Shown here in pieces: positions 1 through 7,932 of a DNA stretch of 37,743 nucleotides; positions within the stretch are counted from its first letter, which is position 1; each line of letters opens with the position of its first letter. This DNA comes from Gemmatimonadota bacterium (GTDB taxonomy: Bacteria > Latescibacterota > UBA2968 > UBA8231): NCBI GenBank assembly GCA_028875335.1, contig JAPPEF010000391.1, forward strand, positions 1-37,743, in the 5' to 3' direction. The notes beneath the pieces are model-generated. The model did no database searches and had not been told where the DNA came from. It saw nothing but the letters and a program-made list of their open reading frames with translations. A program made the position numbers and the translations under genes.

Positions 1-1
1 C

Positions 2-1009
2 GGGGATACCCGCATCATTCGCAAAGCCTATATGGAGCATCCCGACTACGTGCCCCTGTTACATCGGGCCTACGAGTTGTGGGAGGAGCTAGAGGAAGAA
101 AAGGTGGGGGAACTCTTTGCCCGCGTCGGGCTGTTAGTGGCGGGCGATCCCGACGCGGAGGCGATGCAGGGGCAGGCGGCCTGTTATCAGGCGCACAATC
201 TGCCGCACGAACAGCTCGATGGAACAGCGATTGCCGCGCGCTATCCAGGTTTGGCTTTTCCTGAGGAGTGGAGTGGGTTTTACGATCCCCTAGGCGGTTT
301 TCTTCGAGTCGAGGACTGCGTCCGCCGACATGCTGAGTTGGCCCAGAAGCACGGCGCGAAGCTCTACCCTGGGGAGGTTATGCTGTCGTGGCGGCGCGAG
401 GGTGAAGGAGTAGTAGTGGAAACTGAGCGACGGCGCTTGCTCGCCACGCGGTTGGTATTGGCGACCGGGGCTTGGGCAGTGCCGGTGCTATGCCGGCTGG
501 GCGTGGCGGCGTGTGTAGTGCGCAAGGTGCTGTTGTGGTACCAGGGGCTCGGCGTGGAGCAGTACGCGCGCGGCGCGTTCCCTTGCTTCTTCATCGCCGA
601 CGGCGAACAGTACTTTTATGGTTTTCCCGCTGAAGAGCCGTGGGGCCTCAAGTTGGCCGAGCACAATGTGTCGCACGACCCAGTGGACGACCCGCTCCAG
701 CTCAATCGCGCATTGACCGACGGCGATCAGCCCTGCGTCCTCGATTTTCTCGCGCGATACTTTCCCGCGCTGCAACCAGAGCTGAGCAAATACGCCGTCT
801 GCATGTATTCGCTGACGCCGGATAAGAACTTCGTCTTGGACATCCATCCCGAATGCCCGGCCGTGGTGTTCGGGGCAGGTTTTTCTGGCCACGGCTTCAA
901 ATTCTGTCCGGTAGTGGGCGAAATCTTGGCTGAATTGGCGCTGGAAGGCGATACCCAGCATCCCATCGAATTCCTGCGCCTTTCTCGTTTTGCACAAAGG
1001 AGGTCGTAA
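2..1009 (+). CDS. Sarcosine / N-methyl amino acid oxidase family flavoprotein, 5' end missing
   Basis: Monomeric sarcosine oxidase / N-methyltryptophan oxidase family: FAD-dependent oxidation of secondary amines, releasing H2O2 and an aldehyde. The reading frame is open from base 2, and the residues before the first Met (32), GDTRIIRKAY, match the family's 'DTRIIR.AY' stretch. The gene therefore starts upstream of the window; only the N-terminal Rossmann FAD segment is missing. The C-terminal region is typical: CMYSLTPDKNFVLD followed by GFSGHGFKF. Its Cys (codon 800-802) sits where the family attaches FAD covalently, so the enzyme looks catalytically competent. The stop codon abuts the ATG of the next gene, and an AAAGGAGG lies inside the 3' end. 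The two genes are probably co-transcribed and may act in sequence on an amine. The exact substrate cannot be told. Confidence 0.88.
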   Translation, partial: GDTRIIRKAYMEHPDYVPLLHRAYELWEELEEEKVGELFARVGLLVAGDPDAEAMQGQAACYQAHNLPHEQLDGTAIAARYPGLAFPEEWSGFYDPLGGFLRVEDCVRRHAELAQKHGAKLYPGEVMLSWRREGEGVVVETERRRLLATRLVLATGAWAVPVLCRLGVAACVVRKVLLWYQGLGVEQYARGAFPCFFIADGEQYFYGFPAEEPWGLKLAEHNVSHDPVDDPLQLNRALTDGDQPCVLDFLARYFPALQPELSKYAVCMYSLTPDKNFVLDIHPECPAVVFGAGFSGHGFKFCPVVGEILAELALEGDTQHPIEFLRLSRFAQRRS

Positions 1010-1786
1010 ATGGATCTAGGACTGAAAGACAAAATTGCTCTGATAACTGGAGGAAGCCGGGGGATCGGCCGGGCGATTGCGTTGGCGCTGGCCAACGAGG
1101 GGTGCAAGGTGGCGATCTGCGCCCGCGACCAAGAGCCGCTCGAACGCGCATTGCAGCAGGTGCGAGCGACTGGGGCCGAAGCTATTGCCGAGGTCGCCGA
1201 TGTGCGCTCGCGGCCGGAGGTGGAGGCCGTTGTCGAGCACTGCGCAGCCGAGTGGGGAGGCGTCGATATTTTGGTCAACAATGTGGGTGGGGCGGCTGGC
1301 GAACAGAGTCTGCTCGAAACCGCTGATGAGGACTGGGTGGAGACCTTTGACCTAAACGTGTTCCACGCCGTGCGCACGACGCGGGCGGCCCTGCCCCACA
1401 TGCGGCAGCGAGGCGGAGGCGCGGTGGTGATCGTCTCGTCAATTTCGGGGTGGAAGCCCGGGCCTAAGTCCCAATATGGGAGCGCGAAGGCGGCGGAGAT
1501 TTTTCTCGCTGGTGCGCTGGCGTTGGAACTGGCCGAATGCGGGGTGCGGGTCAACACCGTCGCGCCGGGGTCGATATTTTTCCCCGGCGGTGGGTGGGCG
1601 CGTTTTCAGGAAGAGCAGCCCGAGCACTTTGCCCAGTTTGTCGAACGGGAGTTTCCCGCCGGGCGCTTGGGGACGCCAGAAGAGGTGGCGGATGCGGTGG
1701 CGTTTCTGGTGTCCGAGCGCGCGAATTGGATCAATGGAGCGATGATCCCCGTGGATGGGGCGCAGGGCCGGCCGACGGTGTTTTGA
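1010..1786 (+). CDS. Short-chain dehydrogenase/reductase (SDR), classical type
   Basis: A 258-residue classical SDR, an NAD(P)-dependent oxidoreductase acting on an alcohol/ketone or sugar. It shows the cofactor motif TGGSRGIG (residues 13-20), NNVGG (90-94, the NNAG position), a catalytic Ser near 143, YGSAK (Tyr156/Lys160) and a C-terminal INGAMIPVDGAQ. The length is normal for the family. The ATG directly follows the upstream TAA, and the ribosome-binding site AAAGGAGG at 996-1003 decides the start. It is probably the second gene of a unit with the amine oxidase and might process the released carbonyl compound; that link is inference. It is only distantly related to the SDR at 5557-6339 and is not part of that duplication. 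The gene converges on the protease at 1810, leaving 23 bases between them and no obvious terminator. Confidence 0.9.
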   Translation: MDLGLKDKIALITGGSRGIGRAIALALANEGCKVAICARDQEPLERALQQVRATGAEAIAEVADVRSRPEVEAVVEHCAAEWGGVDILVNNVGGAAGEQSLLETADEDWVETFDLNVFHAVRTTRAALPHMRQRGGGAVVIVSSISGWKPGPKSQYGSAKAAEIFLAGALALELAECGVRVNTVAPGSIFFPGGGWARFQEEQPEHFAQFVEREFPAGRLGTPEEVADAVAFLVSERANWINGAMIPVDGAQGRPTVF

Positions 1787-1809
1787 GGGCCGCCCCTGCG
1801 CGACTACAA

Positions 1810-4473
1810 TCAACGTAGCAGCATGAGCTTGCGCGTCAATATGCCTTCGTCAGTCACTAGTCTGTAGAGGTACATGCCGCTGGCGACGGGGCGATCTGCA
1901 TCGTCGCGACCATTCCAGCGGAGTCGGTGGTAGCCGGCCTGCTGCGGCCCTTGGTGTAAGACCGCCACCCGTTGACCGGTCAATGAGAACACTTCCAGAC
2001 GCGCCGGACCAGGAGCGTGCAAGAAGTAGGAAAGGACCGTCTGGCTGTTGAATGGATTGGGCGCGTTTTGCTGCAATTGAGGAGCCGATCCCTCTTGTTC
2101 TTCTCTGGAGGTCTGCGTCAGGGACTGAGCCAGATTGGCCGAGGTGGGACGCAGAGGACCTTCGCAGTACAGGTCGGCAACCGGGGGACTGCCCGCCACG
2201 TTAGCAAAGTAGCAAGTCATGTCCCCAAAGTTATTGATCCCCCCATCTTCTACAGCAGCAACGATAAAACTGTCCAGCCGGGTATTTAGGTGTTCATTGA
2301 GTTCACCCCGACCTTCGCTGGTCTGAGCGGCTTGGTCGGCGAAAGTGTCGAAAAGGCTGAAAAGGCTCGATTCGCCCTGATCTTCGTTGGACGGTTCGTC
2401 CTGATTTCCGCTGAACTCAGACCCTGCCGGCAAGGATCCAGAGCATCCGAAGCGAGGGCTGGATTCGGTCTCCACGGTGCGGCAATCCAAGTTCAGTTGG
2501 CCGTTAATTCGTTGCAGGGCGGCTTCGATCTCCGCAACGCTGTCGCTGGTAAGATCGGCTGGCTGGTGGAAAGTGGTCTCTCGGGGAGGGTAGATCTCTG
2601 GGTCGACATTGCGCAGGTTGATTGAGTAGTCGGGGTGGTAGGGCAGTTGATCTACATTGGCCACCTGTTCATCCACAAAGGCAGAGTAATCGGCGGCCAG
2701 TTGGGTATCTCCGGCCCAAGTCGCGATCAGAGAGTTGTAGGCCGACGCATCCCCGTTGCGGACCATATCGACCAGCTCCAACAACTGGGTGCGCCGCTTC
2801 TGATGCATGAAATGAAAGAAAAGGCTGGAGTAGTTGTAGTCGTGGGTCCTAAAGCCGAAGTTAGAGTAACAAAAGTCGAAGATTTGTGCAGGATCGAATC
2901 GCTCGACGCCGGCCCTCGTCTCTTGCCTAATGATACTGTTTACTCGGAACCGGAGCACGGAAACACCCTCGGCTTGGGTACTGCCCGTCAGGAACTCGGC
3001 CAGACCTTCGTGGAACCAAGTCAGGAGACAGTCATCATATAGGCCTGTGGGTGCAAAGCGGTCGGCCAAGTAATGTGCGTACTCATGGCGAAACTTTTCT
3101 TCAAGGGCGATGCCCTCACCAGGCTCATCGGAGAGATTGACCCGATAGGTGTATATGGTACCATTCTCGTAGTAGCCGAGGGCCAAACGGTACCCAAGGT
3201 CCGCACCGGATAGATAGCCTTGAAACTTTCTGTACTCCGAAGTGGAGCCATATATCTTGACGTGGAGCACGTCGTCAATGGCACCCGACACAGGTTCATC
3301 CGTCTCCAACAGTCTGTGAAACTGTGCTTTCACCTCCTTGGCTGCTTGATACAAGGTCTGCACCGTATTCATGTCTAAGGGAGTCTCGAACACTAGGGCA
3401 CCATCGTCGAAGCGGTACGTGTTGGGGAGAAGCCGGACGTGTAGTTCGCGCTCTAGCACGTCTCGGCAGATGTTCAAGCTCGTGCAGTCAACCCGATCTT
3501 CCAAAAGCTTGGTCGCGACCAAGAAGGCATTGCTAAAGCGCTCTTGCTCCATGACAACGGAGGACAGCGCGGTGAGGGCGGCTCCCTCTAGGCTGGCTAG
3601 ATGGCTCAACCGGCCTAGGACGCCAAGGACTTCTGCTAGCAGAAACTCGTCCTCATTAACAAAGTCATAGCGGGTAGCCTGCAACAAAGCATCAACGATT
3701 TCCGGGTTCTGTGGTAGAGCATCAATAAACCCTTGGTCTTTCCGACCGAGGCCGCGGTACAGCAGAACGACGGCAGAACCGAAGGCGTCTTTCTGCAACC
3801 ACCAAGCTCCCCGTTCAGGATTCATCTCCGACAGAACCAATTCGACCTGCTCTAGGTGGTGCTGGCGTGCCCCGATCCGGTCAGCGGTCTGAAAATAATT
3901 TATCAGGGTTTCGGCGGCTTCGTCGTTGAAACCAAAGAAATGATCGCTGGCAGCGAAGGCCTTCGACGCGGCCATGTGAGCGCGGTGCGTCGCCTCGTTG
4001 AGAGGGCCTCCGATCCGGTCCGGATTTACCTCGTGGTACCAATAGCCGTCTCGGACGAAAGTCCAGAGCTGCAGCATCCCGGTACTGTTGGTACCGTCAT
4101 ATGAGGGAGCTAGTCTTTCAATGGCCTTGAACACCGATTGCATGTTCTGGTCGGTGAAAATTATGGATAGGTCATAGAGTCCTTCAAATATATAAAGGTG
4201 GCGAAAGTCTTCGTAACATTCCGTCGAGGTGGTCCGCAGGTAGTTGAGCAGAGCATCTCCATTGAGGGCGGCAACGTCAACGGATGGGCAGTCGTCCGCT
4301 TGCGCTACCGTCTTGGGCGCGGGGCGCAGCGACGACCACGCCTGATCCAGAGGGGTTGTGTCTCTACTGCTGAGCGAAATAGGCAGGCTTTCGCCTGCGA
4401 CTGTTGCTTCAGCCAGACCCGTGCTCAATGACACGAGTAGGGCCATCAAGATTCCAATATTTGTATTGCGCAT
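1810..4473 (-). CDS. Secreted M9-family (microbial collagenase-like) metalloprotease with C-terminal sorting-type tail (copy A)
   Basis: An 887-residue secreted zinc protease. A signal peptide covers about residues 1-25 (ILMALLVSLSTGLAEA). Residues about 70-300 resemble the M9 N-terminal activator domain (IFTDQNMQSVFKAIERLAPSYDGTNSTG is close to its signature). The catalytic part carries HEYAH (His463, Glu464, His467) and WFHEGLAEF, where Glu489 is the likely third zinc ligand, matching the collagenase pattern HEYxH...EGxAE. The H-to-E spacing is 22, against 28 in copy B (8147-11287), so a six-residue loop deletion lies beside the active site. Residues about 800-887 form a FlgD-like/type IX-style tail (QNAPNPFNSQT...RKLMLLR). 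The ATG at 4473 follows AAAGGTGG. Family membership is solid; collagen as substrate and type IX secretion are inference. Confidence 0.85.
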   Translation of the reverse strand: MRNTNIGILMALLVSLSTGLAEATVAGESLPISLSSRDTTPLDQAWSSLRPAPKTVAQADDCPSVDVAALNGDALLNYLRTTSTECYEDFRHLYIFEGLYDLSIIFTDQNMQSVFKAIERLAPSYDGTNSTGMLQLWTFVRDGYWYHEVNPDRIGGPLNEATHRAHMAASKAFAASDHFFGFNDEAAETLINYFQTADRIGARQHHLEQVELVLSEMNPERGAWWLQKDAFGSAVVLLYRGLGRKDQGFIDALPQNPEIVDALLQATRYDFVNEDEFLLAEVLGVLGRLSHLASLEGAALTALSSVVMEQERFSNAFLVATKLLEDRVDCTSLNICRDVLERELHVRLLPNTYRFDDGALVFETPLDMNTVQTLYQAAKEVKAQFHRLLETDEPVSGAIDDVLHVKIYGSTSEYRKFQGYLSGADLGYRLALGYYENGTIYTYRVNLSDEPGEGIALEEKFRHEYAHYLADRFAPTGLYDDCLLTWFHEGLAEFLTGSTQAEGVSVLRFRVNSIIRQETRAGVERFDPAQIFDFCYSNFGFRTHDYNYSSLFFHFMHQKRRTQLLELVDMVRNGDASAYNSLIATWAGDTQLAADYSAFVDEQVANVDQLPYHPDYSINLRNVDPEIYPPRETTFHQPADLTSDSVAEIEAALQRINGQLNLDCRTVETESSPRFGCSGSLPAGSEFSGNQDEPSNEDQGESSLFSLFDTFADQAAQTSEGRGELNEHLNTRLDSFIVAAVEDGGINNFGDMTCYFANVAGSPPVADLYCEGPLRPTSANLAQSLTQTSREEQEGSAPQLQQNAPNPFNSQTVLSYFLHAPGPARLEVFSLTGQRVAVLHQGPQQAGYHRLRWNGRDDADRPVASGMYLYRLVTDEGILTRKLMLLR

Positions 4474-4739
4474 TTAGTCCACCTTTCGGTAGTGGTTTGG
4501 AAACATCTATAAGTCCTAAAAGACAGCCATAGAATCCCATAACCTATTTAAGATAAGGTCATAGAATGATCTACACGTGATCTGTAAGCCTGTTTTTGTG
4601 ATTTTATTGTGATTTTTCGCCCAATAGGTATAAGTTCGTATAAACCTGTTTCGCGAACGACAGGCGATGAAATGATCGCGCTGTGTGCAATCTGCCACGA
4701 GATGGCAACTTTTATTTGTAGAAGCACGCTGGACCTGAT

Positions 4740-4765
4740 AAAACAGGGCAAGTTGACATGCCCTG
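4740..4765 (-). terminator. Rho-independent terminator after the PIN toxin gene
   Basis: Read on the minus strand, a perfect 7-bp stem CAGGGCA/TGCCCTG with an 8-nt loop is followed by TTTT. The stem begins five bases after the toxin stop codon. It insulates the toxin-antitoxin operon from the protease gene downstream. Confidence 0.65.
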
Positions 4766-4770
4766 AGCCG

Positions 4771-5190
4771 TCAGCGCGATGGGACGATGCGGAATTGGCG
4801 CTTGCCGTCGATGCGGTAGGTCTCGAAGTCGTCGTGATCGATGGTAAAGATCGCAGTAAGCGATTCCCGTTTGGCCAGATGCACCAACGTCGCGTCGGCG
4901 AAATCCATTGGTCGGTCGTCGTAGCGTTTCATCAGACGGTCCAGATCCGGCAGGTCCGCATCTGTTATCGGCAGTACTGTTATGGCACCGGAGCACAGAA
5001 AACGCCAAGCAGCGTTGATTGTTGGCCGATGATCACCTAGCAAATGGAAGAGTTCAGCAAGTACGGCAGCGCTAGTGGCCAGCGGCAGCCGCAAAGACGG
5101 AAATGCTTCGACACACCGCTCGTGCCACTGGTCGTCGGCATCGAGCAAGGCTAGGATCGTCCCCGTATCGATCAGACCCTTAGCGCGCAC
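4771..5190 (-). CDS. PIN-domain ribonuclease, VapC-like toxin
   Basis: About 140 residues when started at the GTG at 5190. PIN-domain toxins are Mg-dependent RNases that cut tRNA or rRNA when their antitoxin is lost. Acidic residues fall at the expected places: Asp in LIDTGTILALLD, Glu in VLAELFHLLG, the pair in PMDFADATLVHLAKR, and Asp in IFTIDHDDF near the C-terminus. The start overlaps the 3' end of the RHH antitoxin gene by 11 bases, the usual TA layout. No ATG lies between the antitoxin gene's end and the PIN core, so GTG is the best start. A longer reading from 5328 would overlap most of the antitoxin and is unlikely. A hairpin terminator follows directly. The gene stands between the two protease/SDR units and looks like an insertion. 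Confidence 0.82.
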   Translation of the reverse strand: MRAKGLIDTGTILALLDADDQWHERCVEAFPSLRLPLATSAAVLAELFHLLGDHRPTINAAWRFLCSGAITVLPITDADLPDLDRLMKRYDDRPMDFADATLVHLAKRESLTAIFTIDHDDFETYRIDGKRQFRIVPSR

Positions 5191-5458
5191 GGCGCTGTTG
5201 TAATCGGGCGCGCACCCGTTGCCCGACTTGCTGTGAACGGAGGGGGTCGCCGCCCCGAATGGTGCCAAAGGTCTGCATGGCGGCTTGGCGAAGCTGGTCT
5301 TGTATTTCGTCGTCCCCAGCCTCTTCACGGTCGAGCCACTGGGACACGATCTGGTCGAGCAGTTGGGCTACGCTCGTTTTATGGGCTCGGGCCGCGGCTT
5401 CAAGACCGTTTTTCACTTCGGGCGAGACGCGCCAGCTATATACTTCGCTTTTATTCAT
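5180..5458 (-). CDS. Ribbon-helix-helix antitoxin partner of the PIN toxin
   Basis: A 92-residue protein whose N-terminus (YSWRVSPEVKNGLEAAARAHKTSVAQLLDQIVSQWL) fits a ribbon-helix-helix DNA-binding fold: a beta strand, then two helices. The C-terminal half is charged, as expected for a toxin-neutralising tail. The ATG at 5458 is preferred because the bases immediately upstream form a perfect inverted repeat suited to an autoregulatory operator. The ATG at 5479 and the TTG at 5494 would make the protein begin inside that operator. No Shine-Dalgarno sequence precedes 5458, and the promoter geometry suggests a leaderless mRNA. The toxin gene overlaps its 3' end. RHH/PIN pairing is well known for VapBC-type modules; the exact subfamily is not assigned. 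Confidence 0.78.
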   Translation of the reverse strand: MNKSEVYSWRVSPEVKNGLEAAARAHKTSVAQLLDQIVSQWLDREEAGDDEIQDQLRQAAMQTFGTIRGGDPLRSQQVGQRVRARLQQRRAR

Positions 5459-5494
5459 GTAGTACAGTGTACTACACATATGATGCCGTTGCAA
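5458..5494 (-). promoter_or_regulatory. Promoter with overlapping palindromic operator for the toxin-antitoxin operon
   Basis: On the minus strand a TTGCAA -35 (5489-5494) lies 17 bases from a TACACT -10 (5466-5471). The -10 sits in the centre of the inverted repeat TGTAGTAC-agt-GTACTACA (5458-5476, 8-bp perfect arms, 3-bp centre). The expected transcription start falls on or next to the A of the antitoxin ATG, so the message may be leaderless. An RHH dimer pair bound here would cover the -10 box. The repeat is visible in the sequence; its operator role is inferred. Confidence 0.6.
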
Positions 5495-5523
5495 TAGGTA
5501 CTAGTAAATCACTGTCCAAGGAA

Positions 5524-5555
5524 TGCAATCAACGCAGCAGGATGAGCTTGCACGC
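5524..5555 (-). pseudogene. Vestige of a protease C-terminal sorting tail
   Basis: The 32 bases match the last codons of both M9 protease genes. On the minus strand they read ACKLILLR and a stop, where the intact genes end TRKLMLLR (1810) and TRKLILLR (8147). Over the coding 27 bases about 23 match copy A and 22 match copy B; the match to copy A also runs a few bases past the stop. Nothing upstream of these codons survives: the SDR stop codon lies one base away at 5557. The order SDR then protease tail mirrors the broken SDR and copy B at 11877-8147. It looks like the scar of a deleted third protease gene or a recombination endpoint. Confidence 0.6.
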
Positions 5556-5556
5556 C

Positions 5557-6339
5557 TCACCCCTGAAACAGCGACAGCGCCCCATCAACGTACATCTCGG
5601 TTCCCGTGATATAGCTGGCCTCGTCCGACGCTAAAAAGAGAATGGCGTTGGCGACCTCCTCGGCGCTGGCGGCGCGTTGTTGTAGGGGGATCATGCCTTG
5701 GGGGAACTCGCGGGGGATGCGGATCTTGTCGATGTTGCGGGGGAAGGTGTTCTCGCCGATGCTGGTTTTGGTGGCACCAGGGCAGATGACGTTGATGCGG
5801 ATGTCCCACTGCGCCAGTTCGACTGCGGCCATTTTGGCGAAGGTCACTTGGGCGGCCTTGGAGCAGGAATAGGAGGTGAAGCCGAAGTTGGAGAAGATGC
5901 GGTTGCCGTTGACCGAGGAGACGACGACAATGCTGCCGCCGCCGGCCGCGCGCAGGTGGGGGATGGCGTATTTGACGGTGAGGAAGGTGCCGCGCACGTT
6001 GATGTTGTGCGTCTGATCCCATTCCTCGGGCGTAATATCCTCGATGGGGGCGAAGACGCCGTTGATGCCGGCGTTGGGCACGACGATGTCGAGGCGGCCC
6101 CAACGCTCGACGGTGGCGGCCACCAGTCCGGCGATGTGCTCAGCGTTAGCTACGTCGCCGGGCAAGGCCAACGCTTGGCCGCCTAGTCCTTCGATTTCAG
6201 CGACAGCTTCCTCGCAGCGCTCGGCGCGACGGGCCGTTAGCGCGATGTTGGCTCCTTCGCGGGCCATAGCCACGGCCGCGGCCCGACCGATGCCGCTGCT
6301 ACCCCCGGTGATGAGGGCTACTCTGTCCTTCAGCTTCAT
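5557..6339 (-). CDS. SDR family oxidoreductase (intact copy of a duplicated gene)
   Basis: A 260-residue classical SDR, predicted NAD(P)-dependent dehydrogenase or reductase. The cofactor motif TGGSSGIG is at residues 11-18, followed by NAGING, the catalytic Ser segment VVSSVNG, YSCSK with the Tyr/Lys pair, and a C-terminal YITGTEMYVDGAL. The ATG at 6339 is preceded on the minus strand by AGGAG at a 7-base distance. A second copy at 11387-11877 is almost identical at the DNA level, including the ribosome-binding site, but has lost 292 bases. The scrap of protease tail directly after this gene shows that the neighbourhood was rearranged. Substrate unknown. Confidence 0.9.
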   Translation of the reverse strand: MKLKDRVALITGGSSGIGRAAAVAMAREGANIALTARRAERCEEAVAEIEGLGGQALALPGDVANAEHIAGLVAATVERWGRLDIVVPNAGINGVFAPIEDITPEEWDQTHNINVRGTFLTVKYAIPHLRAAGGGSIVVVSSVNGNRIFSNFGFTSYSCSKAAQVTFAKMAAVELAQWDIRINVICPGATKTSIGENTFPRNIDKIRIPREFPQGMIPLQQRAASAEEVANAILFLASDEASYITGTEMYVDGALSLFQG

Positions 6340-6402
6340 GTCGATCTCCTAAGTATGATGATGTTGAGGGTGACGAAAATATCGGGGTGCCTCCGATCAC
6401 AA

Positions 6403-6730
6403 TCAAAGCGTCCGCAACCGATTCAGGAACGCCTTGGCGTGCGGACAGGCGGCTTCGACGAGAGCGGGATCAATCTGCGCCAGCAACTCAAATGAGACTT
6501 TGCCCTTGGCATAGCCTTTATCGGTGACGCGTTCGAGAGCATCGAAGACCGTCACCTTGGGGACGGCTTCCAACTGCGGCCATTGCCTGAGCGCGTTCTC
6601 CTGGCATCCGTCCGCCGAGTCCAGCCGATTTGAAAAATGCGTTCCAGCCCTGACGAAAACGTATGCGAAGATCCTTTGAGTGCTGCTGGCGATTGTCGCC
6701 GCCTTCGATATAAAGCTCGGTAGTTACCAT
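6403..6730 (-). pseudogene. DUF4276 family protein, internally deleted
   Basis: The minus strand begins MVTTELYIEGG and runs to SAGLGGRMP, the usual N-terminus of DUF4276 proteins. About 40 codons in, the frame is lost. In another frame the family's C-terminal part follows: QENALRQWPQLEAVPKVTVF, then GYAKGKVSFELLAQIDP and PHAKAFLNRLRTL with stop at 6403. Roughly 110 middle residues are missing, judged from my knowledge of the family (about 200 residues). The N- and C-parts are out of frame. The ATG at 6730 overlaps the 3' end of the ATPase gene by 7 bases, as in intact AAA/DUF4276 pairs, so the pair was once a working operon. The IEGG motif resembles the first acidic motif of TOPRIM nucleases; that resemblance is inference. 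Confidence 0.75.
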
Positions 6731-7932
6731 CGATTGCCGCCCAACTGGCCCGAAGTCCAAAGATTGCCGAGGCTGTATTCTCCCAGCCACTTTGCCAACT
6801 CGTCCTTGTCGAGCCGTTCCATCGCGGTCTGTCCAGCGTGCTTTTCACAGACCACGATGCTCTCTGGCTTGTCGGTAAGGGCGTCAACCAGCACATCCGA
6901 ATGGGTCGTAACGATCAGTTGGCTGCGTTCGGATGCTTGAACTAACAAATCGCTCAATGTAGGCAGCAAGTCGGGGTGTAAGCCCAATTCTGGCTCCTCG
7001 ATGGCGACCAAGGAAGGCGGCCCGGGATGCAGCAGAATGGCCAGCCGACACAGGTAACGCAGAGTGCCGTCGGATAGGCGGCTCGCTGGAATCTGGCGTC
7101 CGTCTCGTTCCTCCAGAAAAAGCGACACCGTCCCGCCCGTTACCGGGCAGTTGACGTCCACGATGCCGTCAAAGAGTTCCTGCAACGCCGCGACGAGTTT
7201 CCGCTTGTCCTCCCCTTGGAAGTGCGACAATACGAGGGCCAAATTCGCCCCTCCCTCGTTCAGGAAATCGGAAGGGTCGTGCGTACTCTGATTCCGGCGC
7301 AACTCCGCCGCAGGACCGAATGCCCAGTTTCGGTAAAGACGGATTCGCTCGTATTGTTCCTGTAGGCAGTGCAGTGCGGGGTACGTTTGTGCGTCGCGGA
7401 CCTGAGACAGAACGGATTCTTCCGGCTTTGTTCGCTCGCGGTACATATTCAGACCAAGCGATTCAGACACGATGGTAGCAGAGTCAGACAGGATAGGACG
7501 GGACGACGTTCTTTGGTCTTTCGGCTCAGTCTGGATATCGAACGTGTGCTGTCCCTGATGAAGGCGATAGGCGAACTCGGTCTCCGCGCATTCAATGCGC
7601 TCGTTGATGACTTCAAAGCGTCCGCCGTGGTCGGTGAATTCCAGCACGTGTCGCAAGGGACTACCCTTCTCTGGATCGTCAACGAAGGCTTCTAGTGTAG
7701 CCTTGCCCGGCGACTCGTCACCCTTCCAGAGCCATTCCCAGATTCCGCCGCCTCGCTTGATCGGTTCAGCGAGTTCGCGCGGCGCAGCCCTCAGCAAGGC
7801 CAGCACTTCGAGCAGGTTTGACTTGCCCGAACCATTCGGGCCGATCAGGACGTTCAGCGGTTCCATGGGCAGATCGATTCCCTGCGGCCCGAAGGACAAC
7901 AGGCCCGAGATCTTCAGTCTATGTAGCATCAT
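6724..7932 (-). CDS. AAA family ATPase (RecF/OLD-like, AAA_15/AAA_21 type) paired with DUF4276
   Basis: About 403 residues, an SMC/ABC-like ATPase. The Walker A GPNGSGKS is at residues 31-38, the signature-like SRLSDGTLRYL is in the second half, Walker B is VAIEEPELGLHP, and the H-loop is VTTHSD. The middle insertion lacks a long coiled coil. The ATG at 7932 (or the adjacent one at 7929) is preceded by GAGGAG at 5-8 bases, so the longer reading from 7959 is not needed. Such ATPases are commonly encoded with DUF4276 proteins and are suspected of genome-defence roles. PARIS uses a similar ATPase with a DUF4435 effector, but that is only an analogy. Here the partner gene is broken, so the ATPase may be an orphan on its way to loss. 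It sits between the two duplicated SDR copies. Confidence 0.88.
   Translation of the reverse strand: MMLHRLKISGLLSFGPQGIDLPMEPLNVLIGPNGSGKSNLLEVLALLRAAPRELAEPIKRGGGIWEWLWKGDESPGKATLEAFVDDPEKGSPLRHVLEFTDHGGRFEVINERIECAETEFAYRLHQGQHTFDIQTEPKDQRTSSRPILSDSATIVSESLGLNMYRERTKPEESVLSQVRDAQTYPALHCLQEQYERIRLYRNWAFGPAAELRRNQSTHDPSDFLNEGGANLALVLSHFQGEDKRKLVAALQELFDGIVDVNCPVTGGTVSLFLEERDGRQIPASRLSDGTLRYLCRLAILLHPGPPSLVAIEEPELGLHPDLLPTLSDLLVQASERSQLIVTTHSDVLVDALTDKPESIVVCEKHAGQTAMERLDKDELAKWLGEYSLGNLWTSGQLGGNRW

Noticed and set aside
4611..4670. Terminator or operator from the CCTGTTTCGCGAACGACAGG hairpin
   Set aside because: The stem is short with mismatches, no T-run follows, and no gene ends there on either strand.
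1010..6339. The SDR at 1010 as a third member of the duplicated SDR set
   Set aside because: It shares only general SDR motifs with the gene at 5557; the DNA is not similar, so it is an independent family member.
6403..7932. A working PARIS-like or OLD-like defence system
   Set aside because: The ATPase is complete, but the partner is DUF4276 rather than DUF4435 and is frameshifted with its middle deleted, so no functional pair can be claimed.
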